A stretch of 64,000 nucleotides of DNA from Paenibacillus zeisoli (GCF_003994465.1 NZ_RZNX01000001.1:558001-622000); one strand, 5' to 3'. Shown: positions 53,985-63,357, counted from the first letter of the stretch. The notes: a model not told the origin generated them from the sequence alone. Program-made: numbers and translations.

Positions 53985-54014
53985 AAAAATCCCCCGTTAC
54001 CCGGAGGATTTTGC
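53985..54014 (-). terminator. Terminator of metH
   Basis: On the minus strand the stem AATCCTCCG/CGGGGGATT with loop GGTAA is followed by TTT, between metH and rnz. Confidence 0.8.
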
Positions 54015-54037
54015 GGCCATCTCTATTGTATTGTAAC

Positions 54038-57000
54038 TTAAGCCTTCTCTACGTTGAAATATTGTGCTTCCGGATGGGCGAAGACGAGGGCTGATACTGA
54101 TGCCTCTGGCTCCATCATAAACCCTTCCGTAAGTTCAACACCAATATCTTCGGGCTTAATCAGATCGAACAGCGGCTCCTGAAGCTCTAGATCAGGACAT
54201 GCTGGATATCCGAAGGATACCCGGATTCCTTGATATCTTGCACCATGACGCTGTTTCATGGTCATGTCAGCAGGATCCGGGAAGCCCCAGCTGTCTCTCA
54301 TAATATGGTGTACGCGTTCAGCCAATCCTTCTGCAATCTCAAGGGCTGTAGCCTGGACAACATGAGAACGTAGGTAATCGCCTTTATTTTTCCACTCTTC
54401 TGACAATTGCCTTACTCCGTGTCCTGCAGTGACGACCATAAAGCCGACATAATCCATAACGCCGCTGTCTACACTCTTCAAAAAGTCAGACAAGCACAAA
54501 TGAGGTTCCACTCTTTGACGCGGGAAACTAAAGGTCTTGAGCACCTTGCTGTGATCCTCTGGATCGTAGATCAAGATATCATTCCCGCTGGACTGAGCCG
54601 GGAAGAATCTGTAAATGGCATGTGCCTGAATAATCTCATTCGTCAATGCCTCATGAAGCACTTGATCTACCGTTTCTTTCAGTTCAACAGCTTTAGGATC
54701 ATGGGATGCGAGCAGCTGCTCAACCGAGCCTCTAAGCCCTAGGTGATGACCCAGAAGCATCTGCATATTTACGTAAGGAATAATATGGCTGATTGGATAA
54801 TTTCTCATTACATGACGATCGAGATCTGGCGGCAAATATACCGGAGCCTCTTGAGAGATATTGGAACGGACAGCACGGGTAAGCTCTGGCAGAGCTGTCT
54901 TAACAACCTCCTGCTCCCCTGCTTCTTTCTCTGCTTCAAATTCCAAGCGCATCTTCTCTCTGGAAGTCGGATCCATTAGCTTGTTGGCCAAATCAAGTCC
55001 GTCCATGGCATCTTTAGCATATACAACCAACCCATTGTATTCCGGCCGAATACGAGTCTTCGTGAACTTACGGGTTAAGGCGGCGCCGCCTACCATGATC
55101 GGCACATCAATTCCAGCATTTCTTAGATCCTGCGCCGTCGATACCATCTGTTGAGCGGATTTAACCAGGAGACCGGACAGGCCGATCGCATCGGCTTTTT
55201 GCTCACGGAAAGCTTCAATTATACGTTCCGGTGGTACCTTTATGCCCAAATTGACAATATCATAACCATTGTTGGAAAGGATGATCTCAACCAGGTTTTT
55301 GCCGATATCGTGGACATCGCCTTTTACGGTTGCGAGCATAATCCGTCCTTTTACCGAAGACTCATTCTTCTCCATAAATGGCTCAAGATAAGCAACGGAT
55401 GCTTTCATTACTTCAGCGCTCTGAAGCACTTCGGCAACAATCAGCTCGTTATTGTTAAACAGCCGTCCGACCTCTTCCATTCCTGCCATGAGGGGCCCGT
55501 TGATCACTTCTAGAGCGGTATACCGGCCTAGAGCTTCTTCTAGGTCAGGAAGCAGACCCTCCTTGGTTCCTTCTACCACATAGGAGGCGAGTCTCTCTTC
55601 AAGAGACAGATTGCTGATCTTCTCCTTCTTCTCCACCTTCTTATTGCGGAAAGCCGCTACAAAAGAGGCAAGTGTCTGATCATTGGTATTGTAGATAAGC
55701 TCTTCAGCGAGCTTGCGTTCTTCTTCAGGAATAGAAGCATAACGCTCAACCTTCTCGGTATTCACAATTGCATAATCTAGGCCAGCTTTCGTGCACTCAT
55801 ACAAGAACACAGAATTCAGTACTTCACGTCCAGCTTCCGGTAAACCGAATGAGACGTTACTGATCCCGAGGACGGTATGACATGATGGCAGTGCTTCCTT
55901 GATCAGACGAATTCCCTCAATGGTCTCCTTAGCGGAGCCAATATACTGCTCGTCCCCGGTTCCTACCGGGAATACAAGGGGATCAAAAATAATATCTTCG
56001 GCATTCAGACCATACTTATTTACAAGCAGATCGTGGGAGCGAATAGCTACTTCCAGCTTGTCCTCTCTCGTAATAGCCTGTCCCCGTTCATCAATGGTAC
56101 CGACTACGATAGCCGCCCCGTATTTATGAATAATCGGCGTAACCTGCTCGAATTTTTCTTCACCATCTTCAAGGTTAATGGAGTTAATTATTGATTTCCC
56201 CTGACAATATTTAAGCGCCAGATCAATCACTGCTGGGTCCGTGGTATCGATCATCAGAGGCACCTTGACTTTCTTAACGACCAGCTCAAGGAACTTCTTG
56301 ATGTCTTCCGTCTCATCCCGGTCAGGATCCTGTACACAGACGTCAATAACCTGGGCACCGCCCTTCACTTGAGCACGAGCTATCTCAGATGCCTCTTCAT
56401 ACTTCCCTTCAACTATAAGCCGTTTGAACTTCCTGGAACCCAGTACATTTGTTCTTTCTCCGATCATGTAAGGACGATTGTCCGATTCAATATATACGGG
56501 TTCAATACCTGATATAGCCGGAGGATGCGTTACCTCATCCATCTTGCGGGGTTCGTACTGCCCCATTTTCTCAGCCATCGCAGAAATGTGCTCAGGGGTT
56601 GTTCCACAGCAGCCCCCCGCAATATTGAGCCAGCCCTTCTCGGCAAAGGCTGCCATCTTGGTTGCAAGAGATTCTGGAGATTCGTGATAGTTCCCATTCT
56701 CATCGGGAAGGCCGGCATTGGGATAACAACTGATGGCTGTATTCGCCATATCCGAAAGTGTGCGAATATGATCACGCATGAACTCTGGACCCGTCGCACA
56801 GTTAAGTCCGACCGATACCGGATTCAAATGTTCAAGAGATACATAGAACGCTTCAATATTTTGTCCAGCAAGTGTAGTTCCCATCGGTTCGATGGTTCCC
56901 GAGATCATTAAAGGCAGAGTAATCCCCGTAGCTTCATATGCACGCCGAATTGCGATACTTCCTGCCTTTACATTTAACGTATCCTGAGACGTTTCTAACA

Positions 57001-57478
57001 TCATTGCATCTACGCCAGCTTCAATCAGTGCAACTGCCTGCTCTTCATAACTTGAAATTAATTCGTCGAAGGTAACGCCCCCCGTTACTGAAAGCGTCTT
57101 GGTCGTGGGACCCATGGCGCCAACAGCATAACGCGGATGTTCTGGAGTAGAATATTTATTAACAGCATCAACCGCAAGTTTGGCCGCAGCCAGGTTAATC
57201 TCACGGGCTTTATCTTGAATATCGTACTCGGCTAGGACTACTGAAGCTCCCCCGAACGTATTCGTCTCTATTAAGTCCGCTCCTGCTTCAAGATATTTCT
57301 CATGAATACGGGAGATGACATCTGGACGCGTAAGAACAAGCATTTCATTACAACCATCAAGCTCTTCTCCACCGAAATCTTCGGGTTTTAGGTCCTCTTG
57401 TTGAATCATGGTTCCCATGGCCCCGTCAAGGATCAATATTTTGTCTCTCAATCTGGATTGCAGACTTGGCTTAATCAA
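54038..57478 (-). CDS. metH: Cobalamin-dependent methionine synthase
   Basis: The 1,146-residue enzyme contains all MetH modules: homocysteine domain (LDGAMGTMIQQ, NTFGGASVVL, zinc cysteines in GLNCATGP and GGCCGTTPEH), pterin domain (ERTNVLGSRKFKRL), B12-cap and cobalamin domain (His in VKGDVHDIGKNLVEIIL) and the C-terminal activation domain (RGARYQGIRVSFGYPACPDL). It transfers methyl from methyl-THF to homocysteine. TTG 57478 is chosen because GGGGGG lies eight bases upstream. An upstream ATG extension would add 25 unusual residues. There is no SAM or cobalamin riboswitch in the short 5' gap. Confidence 0.96.
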   Translation of the reverse strand: MIKPSLQSRLRDKILILDGAMGTMIQQEDLKPEDFGGEELDGCNEMLVLTRPDVISRIHEKYLEAGADLIETNTFGGASVVLAEYDIQDKAREINLAAAKLAVDAVNKYSTPEHPRYAVGAMGPTTKTLSVTGGVTFDELISSYEEQAVALIEAGVDAMMLETSQDTLNVKAGSIAIRRAYEATGITLPLMISGTIEPMGTTLAGQNIEAFYVSLEHLNPVSVGLNCATGPEFMRDHIRTLSDMANTAISCYPNAGLPDENGNYHESPESLATKMAAFAEKGWLNIAGGCCGTTPEHISAMAEKMGQYEPRKMDEVTHPPAISGIEPVYIESDNRPYMIGERTNVLGSRKFKRLIVEGKYEEASEIARAQVKGGAQVIDVCVQDPDRDETEDIKKFLELVVKKVKVPLMIDTTDPAVIDLALKYCQGKSIINSINLEDGEEKFEQVTPIIHKYGAAIVVGTIDERGQAITREDKLEVAIRSHDLLVNKYGLNAEDIIFDPLVFPVGTGDEQYIGSAKETIEGIRLIKEALPSCHTVLGISNVSFGLPEAGREVLNSVFLYECTKAGLDYAIVNTEKVERYASIPEEERKLAEELIYNTNDQTLASFVAAFRNKKVEKKEKISNLSLEERLASYVVEGTKEGLLPDLEEALGRYTALEVINGPLMAGMEEVGRLFNNNELIVAEVLQSAEVMKASVAYLEPFMEKNESSVKGRIMLATVKGDVHDIGKNLVEIILSNNGYDIVNLGIKVPPERIIEAFREQKADAIGLSGLLVKSAQQMVSTAQDLRNAGIDVPIMVGGAALTRKFTKTRIRPEYNGLVVYAKDAMDGLDLANKLMDPTSREKMRLEFEAEKEAGEQEVVKTALPELTRAVRSNISQEAPVYLPPDLDRHVMRNYPISHIIPYVNMQMLLGHHLGLRGSVEQLLASHDPKAVELKETVDQVLHEALTNEIIQAHAIYRFFPAQSSGNDILIYDPEDHSKVLKTFSFPRQRVEPHLCLSDFLKSVDSGVMDYVGFMVVTAGHGVRQLSEEWKNKGDYLRSHVVQATALEIAEGLAERVHHIMRDSWGFPDPADMTMKQRHGARYQGIRVSFGYPACPDLELQEPLFDLIKPEDIGVELTEGFMMEPEASVSALVFAHPEAQYFNVEKA

Positions 57479-57607
57479 GATTTCATCCCCCCTGTAAAAC
57501 GCTAAAATTAAGTGTAGCAGAATCAATCGCTTTAGGAAAGGGATTGTATTCATTTCAGTCTCGTTGAAAACGCTTGAAAAGATCGGGTTATCCTCTTAAA
57601 TAGGGGG

Positions 57608-57636
57608 TCGACACACCATCTTTAATCCTTTATAAT
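57608..57636 (+). promoter_or_regulatory. Promoter of mtnD
   Basis: TCGACA and a perfect TATAAT are spaced by 17 bases, about 35 bases upstream of the mtnD ATG. Confidence 0.75.
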
Positions 57637-57670
57637 TCTAACTATATATCAAAGAAAGGGGAGTAATCCC

Positions 57671-58213
57671 ATGGCGGAAATAAGAATTAGAAAAACGAAC
57701 GAAATTATATCTGGTGAAGAGAACGTTCGCAATTTCCTTAATCAATTTGAGGTCATTTACGAACATTGGGATGTCAACAAACTGCCAGCACATTTGCAGG
57801 AAAATTTCTCCCTGACGGACGATCAAAAGGCTGAAGTACTTGCAACGTTTGATACTGAGATCAAAGATTTGGTTGCACGCCGCGGCTACCGTACTTGGGA
57901 TGTCATTACTCTTTCGGAGGCTACTCCTAATATTGAAGAATTGCTAGCTAAATTCGAACAAATTCACACCCATACCGAGGATGAGATTCGTGCGATCGTC
58001 GGAGGTGCTGGAACTTTCGTAATCAAAGGATCCGATGAGATTGGTTACTTTGATGTGAACCTGCTGCCAGGTGATCTAATCTCCGTTCCAGAGAATACCG
58101 TGCACTTTTTCACTTTGACTGATGACCGTAAAGTAGTGGCTATTCGTCTGTTCGTGGAAGAGAATGGCTGGATTGCTCATCCTTTTGAAGATCCTTCTTT
58201 CCAAAAGGCTTAA
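57671..58213 (+). CDS. mtnD: Acireductone dioxygenase
   Basis: The 180-residue cupin belongs to the methionine salvage pathway. It turns the acireductone of methylthioadenosine recycling into the 2-keto acid precursor of methionine. Metal ligands are His99, His101 and Glu105 in QIHTHTEDEIR and His145 in ENTVHFFTL. GAAAGGGGAG precedes the ATG. It is divergent from metH, so both supply methionine, from different sources. Confidence 0.93.
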   Translation: MAEIRIRKTNEIISGEENVRNFLNQFEVIYEHWDVNKLPAHLQENFSLTDDQKAEVLATFDTEIKDLVARRGYRTWDVITLSEATPNIEELLAKFEQIHTHTEDEIRAIVGGAGTFVIKGSDEIGYFDVNLLPGDLISVPENTVHFFTLTDDRKVVAIRLFVEENGWIAHPFEDPSFQKA

Positions 58214-58249
58214 TTTAAAGCCAACACGTAGATAATTTATAATATGAAC

Positions 58250-58294
58250 AAAAAGCTGTTTACCTCATCTGAAGATGAAGCAAACAGCTTTTTA
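58250..58294. terminator. Terminator after mtnD
   Basis: AAAAAGCTGTTT pairs with AAACAGCTTTTT around an inner TCATCT/AGATGA stem. It may also serve the convergent lipoprotein gene. Confidence 0.85.
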
Positions 58295-58314
58295 TTATGG
58301 CTTTCCGTTCAATT

Positions 58315-58713
58315 CTATTTCACATCAAATACGGCTGAAGGCATCGAGTGCTGACTATCTGCGGTTACATGAGAAATGACATGATAGGAACCAGCTTCAC
58401 TAAAAGACTTAACCATGACATACTTCCCATCTCCCGCTGAAGTTACAGTAACTTTGCTGTGCTTCTCCGAGCCGTCTTTCCAGAATTCGAAAGTGACCTC
58501 TTGAGCTTGATCGACATTTGACCCACCTTGGGTAACTTTCGCTTCAAATGACATTTTCTCATTCACCTTCACGCTCGTTGGGGTAACGGTTAACTTAACC
58601 TCTATCGGTTGCGGCATCTCATTAGCCTCATGATGGGTATCCTGCCCACATCCTGAAAGCAGTAGAACTAAGCTGATTAACGCTGAAGCATACCTTAAGC
58701 GTAATAATCTCAA
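58315..58713 (-). CDS. YtkA-like lipoprotein
   Basis: This 132-residue protein has a signal peptide with lipobox LLLSGC, then a single immunoglobulin-like YtkA/FixH-type domain (VKVNEKMSFEAKVTQGG; VTFEFWKDGSEKHSKV; YHVISHVTADSQHSM). It is anchored to the outer membrane face and its His-rich start (DTHHEANEM) could bind metal. Translation begins at TTG 58713, overlapping the preceding HAD stop (TTGA). Function not known. Confidence 0.82.
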   Translation of the reverse strand: MRLLRLRYASALISLVLLLSGCGQDTHHEANEMPQPIEVKLTVTPTSVKVNEKMSFEAKVTQGGSNVDQAQEVTFEFWKDGSEKHSKVTVTSAGDGKYVMVKSFSEAGSYHVISHVTADSQHSMPSAVFDVK

Positions 58714-59516
58714 CTAGCCCTACCTCCTAGACTGTCAATAATGCCATGTAATTCATAAAGATGTTTGATCTCGTAATCAGGAATGATTTCGTCTGTCCGG
58801 GTTTTGCCATCGCGATTCACCCATACCGAATGAATGCCTGCACTTAATGCTCCCTTAATATCCGTAGTCAGCTTGTCGCCAACCATAAGAGCCTCTGAAG
58901 CCTTCACACCAAGCAGGGACAAAGCATGTTCAAAAATGCTAGGATCCGGCTTTCCTCTACCGAAGGAACCCGAAATAATGATTTCATTAAAGTAAGGAGC
59001 TAGCTCAGGAACACCATCAAGCTTCTCCTGCTGAAGTGCAGGACAGCCGTTCGTTAGCAGCAGAAGCTTTACCTGTCCCTTCAGATCATTAAGAATTTGA
59101 AAAGTTTCTTCATAAATATGCGGACGTGAACGACGTTCTGCACCGAATTGTTCAGCAAGCTGTCCGGCGAGCTCCTCATTATTGATGCCTAGGGCAAGCA
59201 GCCCACGATTCCATGATTCCTTACGATAGACTGGAGCAAGCTTTTCCATTGCACGGAATTCAGGCTGATCCCCAGCGTTAAAGTTCCCCCACAAGCCTTC
59301 AAATGGGTTAATTCCGATCATTTTGGTGAAAGAAAATGTCTCGTATGATTCGTATAACGCTCTAGCTTCCTTACGAACAGATTCCTCCAACTGTGTTGCA
59401 TTGACTCCGGTAATTTCTGCAGCTGTCTTACATGTAAATTCAAAAGCTTCAGCTATACTACGCTCATCCCACAATAGTGTATCATCAAGATCAAAACAAA
59501 CGGCCTTTATCGACAT
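58710..59516 (-). CDS. HAD-superfamily hydrolase (haloacid dehalogenase type)
   Basis: The 268-residue protein has HAD motifs VCFDLDDTLLWDE (I), LLLLTNGCPALQQEKLDG (II), SGSFGRGKPDPSIFEHAL (III) and LMVGDKLTTDIKGALSAG (IV), with an alpha-helical C1 cap. The family includes YjjG-like nucleotidases and small-phosphate phosphatases. The exact substrate is open. AGGGG lies before the ATG. It overlaps the lipoprotein gene by four bases. Confidence 0.88.
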   Translation of the reverse strand: MSIKAVCFDLDDTLLWDERSIAEAFEFTCKTAAEITGVNATQLEESVRKEARALYESYETFSFTKMIGINPFEGLWGNFNAGDQPEFRAMEKLAPVYRKESWNRGLLALGINNEELAGQLAEQFGAERRSRPHIYEETFQILNDLKGQVKLLLLTNGCPALQQEKLDGVPELAPYFNEIIISGSFGRGKPDPSIFEHALSLLGVKASEALMVGDKLTTDIKGALSAGIHSVWVNRDGKTRTDEIIPDYEIKHLYELHGIIDSLGGRAS

Positions 59517-59532
59517 TGTAATTCCCCTTTTA

Positions 59533-60048
59533 TTAATGATTCTCTACTGTAATTTTGTTCAGTCTTCCAAATTCGGTCAATCTTGCTCCCATTGCCTCTG
59601 TATTGAATCGGTTACGTGAGCGAAGGAATGTCCACTTCTGCGCGTTTCCATTAGGAACTATGGTGACAACACCCTCGCTAAGAATGATCTTTTGAATACT
59701 ATCAGCTGACAACATCCGATCACGATTAAACTTGGAAGTATACAAAGCATTTTTCCCAATTCGCAAATAAGGCTTCCTAATAAAGGTGATCACACCAAGC
59801 AGGATATACAATCCAATTGTAAGCCAGTACAAGAAGGAATTAATATCGCTTCCGCCTCCTATGAAGCCGAGTGATCCATAAACCACCCCGAACAAAATGA
59901 GAAGTGAAGGTAAAATAAAATTACGCCCTCTGAATGTTTCTCCTTCTCCACTAAGACCCATTTTCCCAGGCTGAATTCCCTGTTTCTTCTGCTGCATCAA
60001 CAACTTTTGTTTGTTTTTCTCAACCTGTTTCTCAAATGAACGCGCCAT
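59533..60048 (-). CDS. Membrane protein with two helices and a C-terminal beta domain
   Basis: The 171-residue protein has a basic, Lys/Gln-rich cytoplasmic start, two membrane helices (about 46-66 and 72-90) and a C-terminal part (about 92-171, YLRIGKNALYTSKFNRDRML, VTIVPNGNAQKWTFLRSRNR) that resembles a pleckstrin-like fold. I do not recognise a named family. It sits between a HAD hydrolase and an aldo/keto reductase gene, and GAGGAAAG precedes its ATG. Confidence 0.75.
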   Translation of the reverse strand: MARSFEKQVEKNKQKLLMQQKKQGIQPGKMGLSGEGETFRGRNFILPSLLILFGVVYGSLGFIGGGSDINSFLYWLTIGLYILLGVITFIRKPYLRIGKNALYTSKFNRDRMLSADSIQKIILSEGVVTIVPNGNAQKWTFLRSRNRFNTEAMGARLTEFGRLNKITVENH

Positions 60049-60079
60049 ACTTCTTTCTTTCCTCCTCGATAATCTGCTG

Positions 60080-61072
60080 TTAAATCTGTCTCTTGAATTT
60101 CCGTATGAAGCGATCAGGATACTCGCTAGGAAGGCTGCTTACCTCATCAAGCAGATCGCGGTGTTCAGCCGTAAGCTCGAAGTCAACAGCGCCAATATTC
60201 TCATTATACTGATCAAGCGTACTTGCTCCAAAAATTGGTGAGGTGATGCCCTTATGACCCATCAGCCAGTTCAGCGCGACCTGTGAAGGAGTTCTGTCAA
60301 TTTCTTTTGCAATCTTGACGACTTGGTCCAGAATTTCAAAATTCTTCTCTGATGCGCGGTATTCCCACGAGCTTTCACCACCGTTGGCCGCGCTCAATCG
60401 TCCTTGCGTAGGCTTTTCTCCCTGCTTATACCTATTTGTAAGAAATCCACCGCCAAGTGGAGCCCACGGGATTATCCCTACATTCTCTTCAAGACATAAA
60501 GACATCATTTCCCTGTCGGCCTCGCGATTAAGCAGACTATACTGCTGCTGAAGTGATACGAAGCGGACGTATCCTTTGGCTTCACTTACAGCAAGACTCT
60601 TCATCAGCTGCCAGGATAAATAGTTCGAGCAGCCAATATACCGAACCTTTCCTGATGTGACCAGATCATCCAGAGCACGAAGCGTCTCCTCTACAGGGGT
60701 TGCTTGATCCCATACATGAATCTGATACAGATCAATGTAATCTGTTCCAAGACGTTTAAGGCTTGCATCAATGCCGTCCATAATATGCTTACGGGAAGAT
60801 CCCTGACCGTTCACATGGCCCTCGGTGGGCATACGGACCTTGGAAGCCAAAATAACTTCGGATCTGCGGTTATGAATACTCCTGCCTACAATTTCCTCTG
60901 ACCGTCCGCCTGTATAGACATCCGCGGTATCAATAAAATTTCCTCCATGATCAAGGAACCTGTGGATCATTTCCTTCGAGTCTTTCTCATCCGTAGTTCC
61001 ACCAAAAGTCATAGTTCCCAAGCAAAGACTTGATACGGCCAATCCGCTTTTGCCTAGATAGGTGTATTTCAT
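60080..61072 (-). CDS. Aldo/keto reductase
   Basis: The 330-residue TIM barrel keeps the catalytic Asp-Tyr-Lys-His set in NFIDTADVYTGGRSEEIVG, VILASKVR and DLYQIHVWD. The NADPH site is in the C-terminal GASTLDQYNENIGA. It reduces or oxidises carbonyls or alcohols. The substrate is unknown. Its ATG has AAGGAGG upstream. It stands on its own. Confidence 0.93.
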   Translation of the reverse strand: MKYTYLGKSGLAVSSLCLGTMTFGGTTDEKDSKEMIHRFLDHGGNFIDTADVYTGGRSEEIVGRSIHNRRSEVILASKVRMPTEGHVNGQGSSRKHIMDGIDASLKRLGTDYIDLYQIHVWDQATPVEETLRALDDLVTSGKVRYIGCSNYLSWQLMKSLAVSEAKGYVRFVSLQQQYSLLNREADREMMSLCLEENVGIIPWAPLGGGFLTNRYKQGEKPTQGRLSAANGGESSWEYRASEKNFEILDQVVKIAKEIDRTPSQVALNWLMGHKGITSPIFGASTLDQYNENIGAVDFELTAEHRDLLDEVSSLPSEYPDRFIRKFKRQI

Positions 61073-61159
61073 GAAATATCCTCCTTATCATTTAGGGATT
61101 CCACCGACAATGCGACATTCATACGCCGATTATGTACTTCCGGCACAAGGCCGGATGTT

Positions 61160-61333
61160 TTATTTATCTACAATTTCTATAGAATCCAATTGTTGACGGA
61201 AATTCCTGCGGATATTTTGCAAGTAGATTTCCCGAAGCTCTGCTCTCTCAAGCGTTTCTTCCTCATTCAATCCGGATTCTTTATGTTTTCGCGCAAGTTC
61301 ATTAATGCGCTGTACTAAGCTATCGATATCCAT
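61160..61333 (-). CDS. ynzC: Small DUF896 (YnzC-like) protein
   Basis: This 57-residue gene starts MDIDSLVQRINELARKHKES and continues with GLNEEETLERAELREIYLQN and IRRNFRQQLDSIEIVDK, the two-helix pattern of DUF896. GGAGGAG is eight bases before the ATG. In Bacillus subtilis the homologous ynzC lies next to yneA, as it does here, though yneB is not present between them. It is the SOS-locus small protein of unknown role. Confidence 0.82.
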   Translation of the reverse strand: MDIDSLVQRINELARKHKESGLNEEETLERAELREIYLQNIRRNFRQQLDSIEIVDK

Positions 61334-61458
61334 AAGAGACTCCTCCTTCAGTTAAGGCATTAACTCTTACTTTGACATGAGAAAAAGAGCTTGTCAAGGA
61401 GCGTGAAATCCTTGAAAAACTCTCTAAGTTGCACTTGATTCTTTTATCCAAAATTCTA

Positions 61459-61824
61459 TCAATATGAAGGGATGAGTAGTACATCCCCAGCTTGTACTTC
61501 ACTGCTGGTCAGTTGGTTCTCTTCCTTAATATTACGTATTATGTCACGAATGTCTTGGTCTGGTGTCTTATTAGCAGAAGCGATACTCCATAATGAATCG
61601 CCTGGCTGCACCACAACCTGAAGAGGTTCAGCAGAACTGGAATGGTCGACTGAGGAAGCAAACGCAGTAATCATCCCTGTTGTTGTAATAGCAATAAACA
61701 ATACAAGGGCTGCAACTCTTACGAATATAGCTCTGGTTATAAACTCTTCCAGATTAAATTTATTTCGATTAGGCTCAGTTGGAATTACTTCATGAATACT
61801 TTGGTATGTAGAATATCTTAACAT
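61459..61824 (-). CDS. yneA: YneA-like LysM protein, SOS cell-division inhibitor candidate
   Basis: The 121-residue protein has a cytoplasmic start, one membrane helix (about 37-58) and an extracellular LysM domain (VVQPGDSLWSIASANKTPDQ...QAGDVLLIPS). This is the YneA layout. YneA delays septation after DNA damage in Bacillus. It is divergent from lexA and has two SOS boxes in its promoter region. ATG 61824 is used because GGAGTG lies nine bases upstream. Confidence 0.87.
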   Translation of the reverse strand: MLRYSTYQSIHEVIPTEPNRNKFNLEEFITRAIFVRVAALVLFIAITTTGMITAFASSVDHSSSAEPLQVVVQPGDSLWSIASANKTPDQDIRDIIRNIKEENQLTSSEVQAGDVLLIPSY

Positions 61825-61864
61825 TATCACTCACTCCAAACGTTTGTTCTTGTTTTATGAAATC

Positions 61865-61893
61865 AATATAACACGAACATTTGTTTCGTTCAA
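61865..61893 (-). promoter_or_regulatory. yneA promoter with embedded SOS box
   Basis: TTGAAC and TATATT are spaced 17 bases apart on the minus strand. The near-perfect SOS box GAACATTTGTTT (61874-61888 with flanks) lies in the spacer, so LexA would block RNA polymerase. Confidence 0.8.
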
Positions 61894-61903
61894 TAGTTTT
61901 TTA

Positions 61904-61915
61904 GAACAATTGTTC
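61904..61915. promoter_or_regulatory. Perfect SOS (LexA) box
   Basis: GAACAATTGTTC is an exact palindromic match to the Bacillota GAAC-N4-GTTC LexA site, between yneA and lexA. Confidence 0.85.
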
Positions 61916-61937
61916 GCTATATTTTTTCAATGATTTA

Positions 61938-61949
61938 GAACTTACGTTT
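61938..61949. promoter_or_regulatory. Near-perfect SOS (LexA) box
   Basis: GAACTTACGTTT matches GAAC-N4-GTTC with one mismatch, just upstream of the lexA promoter. Confidence 0.55.
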
Positions 61950-61976
61950 GTACGAACGGTAGTTCTATGTTATAAT
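61948..61976 (+). promoter_or_regulatory. lexA promoter with embedded SOS box
   Basis: TTGTAC and TATAAT are spaced 17 bases apart. The perfect SOS box GAACGGTAGTTC (61954-61965) fills the spacer, so LexA would autoregulate. Confidence 0.88.
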
Positions 61977-62010
61977 TTTTCCAAACGTTACTAAATGGGG
62001 TTGATATAAT

Positions 62011-62637
62011 ATGTCGAAAGTATCCAGTCGTCAACAGGCGATCCTTGAATTTATACGAAATGAAGTCAGAATGAAGGGCTACCCCCCTTCTGTAAGAGAA
62101 ATAGGAGAAGCGGTTGGACTAGCTTCCAGCTCGACAGTTCACGGTCACTTGGACAGGCTCGAGAAGAAAGGCTTCATTCGTAGGGACCCTACGAAGCCCC
62201 GGGCAATTGAACTGCTGGGCCAGGAGGATTCGGATAATTATAATCTGTTCGCCCACACTGTTGCACGTGTACCTGTGGTCGGTAAAGTCACTGCGGGTGT
62301 ACCTATTACAGCCACAGAGAATATCGAAGACTACTTTCCACTCCCCAACCATTTCGTTGGTGACAAGGAGATTTTCATGCTTTCCGTCATGGGTGATAGT
62401 ATGATTGAAGCAGGTATTCACAACGGTGACTTTGTTATCGTCCGTCAGCAGCAGACTGCTGAGAATGGCGATATCGTTGTAGCTATGACAGAGGATGACG
62501 AAGCTACGGTGAAGACCTTTTATAAGGAAAGAGATCATATCCGGCTACAGCCAGAGAACCCTACGTACGAACCGCTGCGCCTTAAGCATGTTACCATTCT
62601 GGGTAAAGTCGTAGGCTTGTTCCGTGACATTCACTAA
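62011..62637 (+). CDS. lexA: LexA repressor of the SOS response
   Basis: The 208-residue protein has a winged-helix domain ([31 protein letters not shown], read here as [13 protein letters not shown] and [16 protein letters not shown]), the self-cleavage site Ala95-Gly96 in [10 protein letters not shown], and the Ser130/Lys168 dyad ([18 protein letters not shown]). RecA-stimulated autocleavage releases SOS genes. All catalytic parts are intact. ATG 62011 is the start, with a weak GGGG upstream. Confidence 0.97.
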   Translation: MSKVSSRQQAILEFIRNEVRMKGYPPSVREIGEAVGLASSSTVHGHLDRLEKKGFIRRDPTKPRAIELLGQEDSDNYNLFAHTVARVPVVGKVTAGVPITATENIEDYFPLPNHFVGDKEIFMLSVMGDSMIEAGIHNGDFVIVRQQQTAENGDIVVAMTEDDEATVKTFYKERDHIRLQPENPTYEPLRLKHVTILGKVVGLFRDIH

Positions 62638-62663
62638 AGTTACACTTTTATATTCATAATGAC

Positions 62664-62695
62664 AGAAGAGGATGCCTAGTGGCATCCTCTTCTTG
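62664..62695. terminator. Terminator between lexA and the signal peptidase gene
   Basis: AGAGGATGCC pairs with GGCATCCTCT around loop TAGT, followed by TCTT. It is convergent with the next gene. Confidence 0.82.
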
Positions 62696-62707
62696 ACTCT
62701 CAGTCTA

Positions 62708-63262
62708 CTATTTAATCTCTTCTATCCCCATGATGTGGTCGAATGGGATCGGTCCAATCTCTCTGCTATCTTTACTATTATTCCTGTTATCTCCTAATAC
62801 AAAGATGTGATTATCTGGAATTACCCATTTGCTGTCCTCAGACGGATTCATTTTCTCTTTGATATAAGGTTCTACTAATGCTTCACCATTCCGGTACACC
62901 TGTTGATTCTTGATCTCGATCACATCCCCTGGCTTCCCGATCACCCGCTTTATAAAGAAAGTGTGATCCTCATTGGCGCCACGAATTAGCTGAATCAATG
63001 GGTGCTCAAGTACACTGTCCATAAAGGAGCGTTCCCGATTCACCCTGCTGTCAATAACTACAATATCCCCATAAGCAGGCATATGCGAGAATGTCCGAGC
63101 AAGCTTGGAAGTGTAGACTCTTTGTGTATCATCAAGAGTGGGCTCCATAGACTGACCAACAACCTTATAGGGTTGGAATACAAAGATACCGATAAATAGA
63201 CTTAGAACGAATGCAATAGCAATTGCCGGAATGTAACTAGTAATCACTTTTAACATTTTCAT
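62708..63262 (-). CDS. lepB: Signal peptidase I (SipS/LepB type)
   Basis: The 184-residue enzyme cuts signal peptides of exported proteins. It has one membrane helix (about 8-29), the nucleophile Ser38 in VGQSMEPTLDD, the general base Lys105 in FFIKRVIGKPGD, and the GDNRNNSKDSRE box. The length is typical of SipS. ATG 63262 follows AAGGAGG at a long distance. Confidence 0.94.
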   Translation of the reverse strand: MKMLKVITSYIPAIAIAFVLSLFIGIFVFQPYKVVGQSMEPTLDDTQRVYTSKLARTFSHMPAYGDIVVIDSRVNRERSFMDSVLEHPLIQLIRGANEDHTFFIKRVIGKPGDVIEIKNQQVYRNGEALVEPYIKEKMNPSEDSKWVIPDNHIFVLGDNRNNSKDSREIGPIPFDHIMGIEEIK

Positions 63263-63357
63263 ATACTTTTGGACATCCTCCTTTTAACTTGTTAAGGAAA
63301 GTATAACATTTCCAATTTTAACAATACAAATTTCTCCTGCTTACCTTCTATTTCTTG

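Noticed and set aside
57479-57553. N-terminal 25-residue extension of metH
   Set aside because: Hydrophobic, not part of MetH, and the TTG at 57478 has a better ribosome site.
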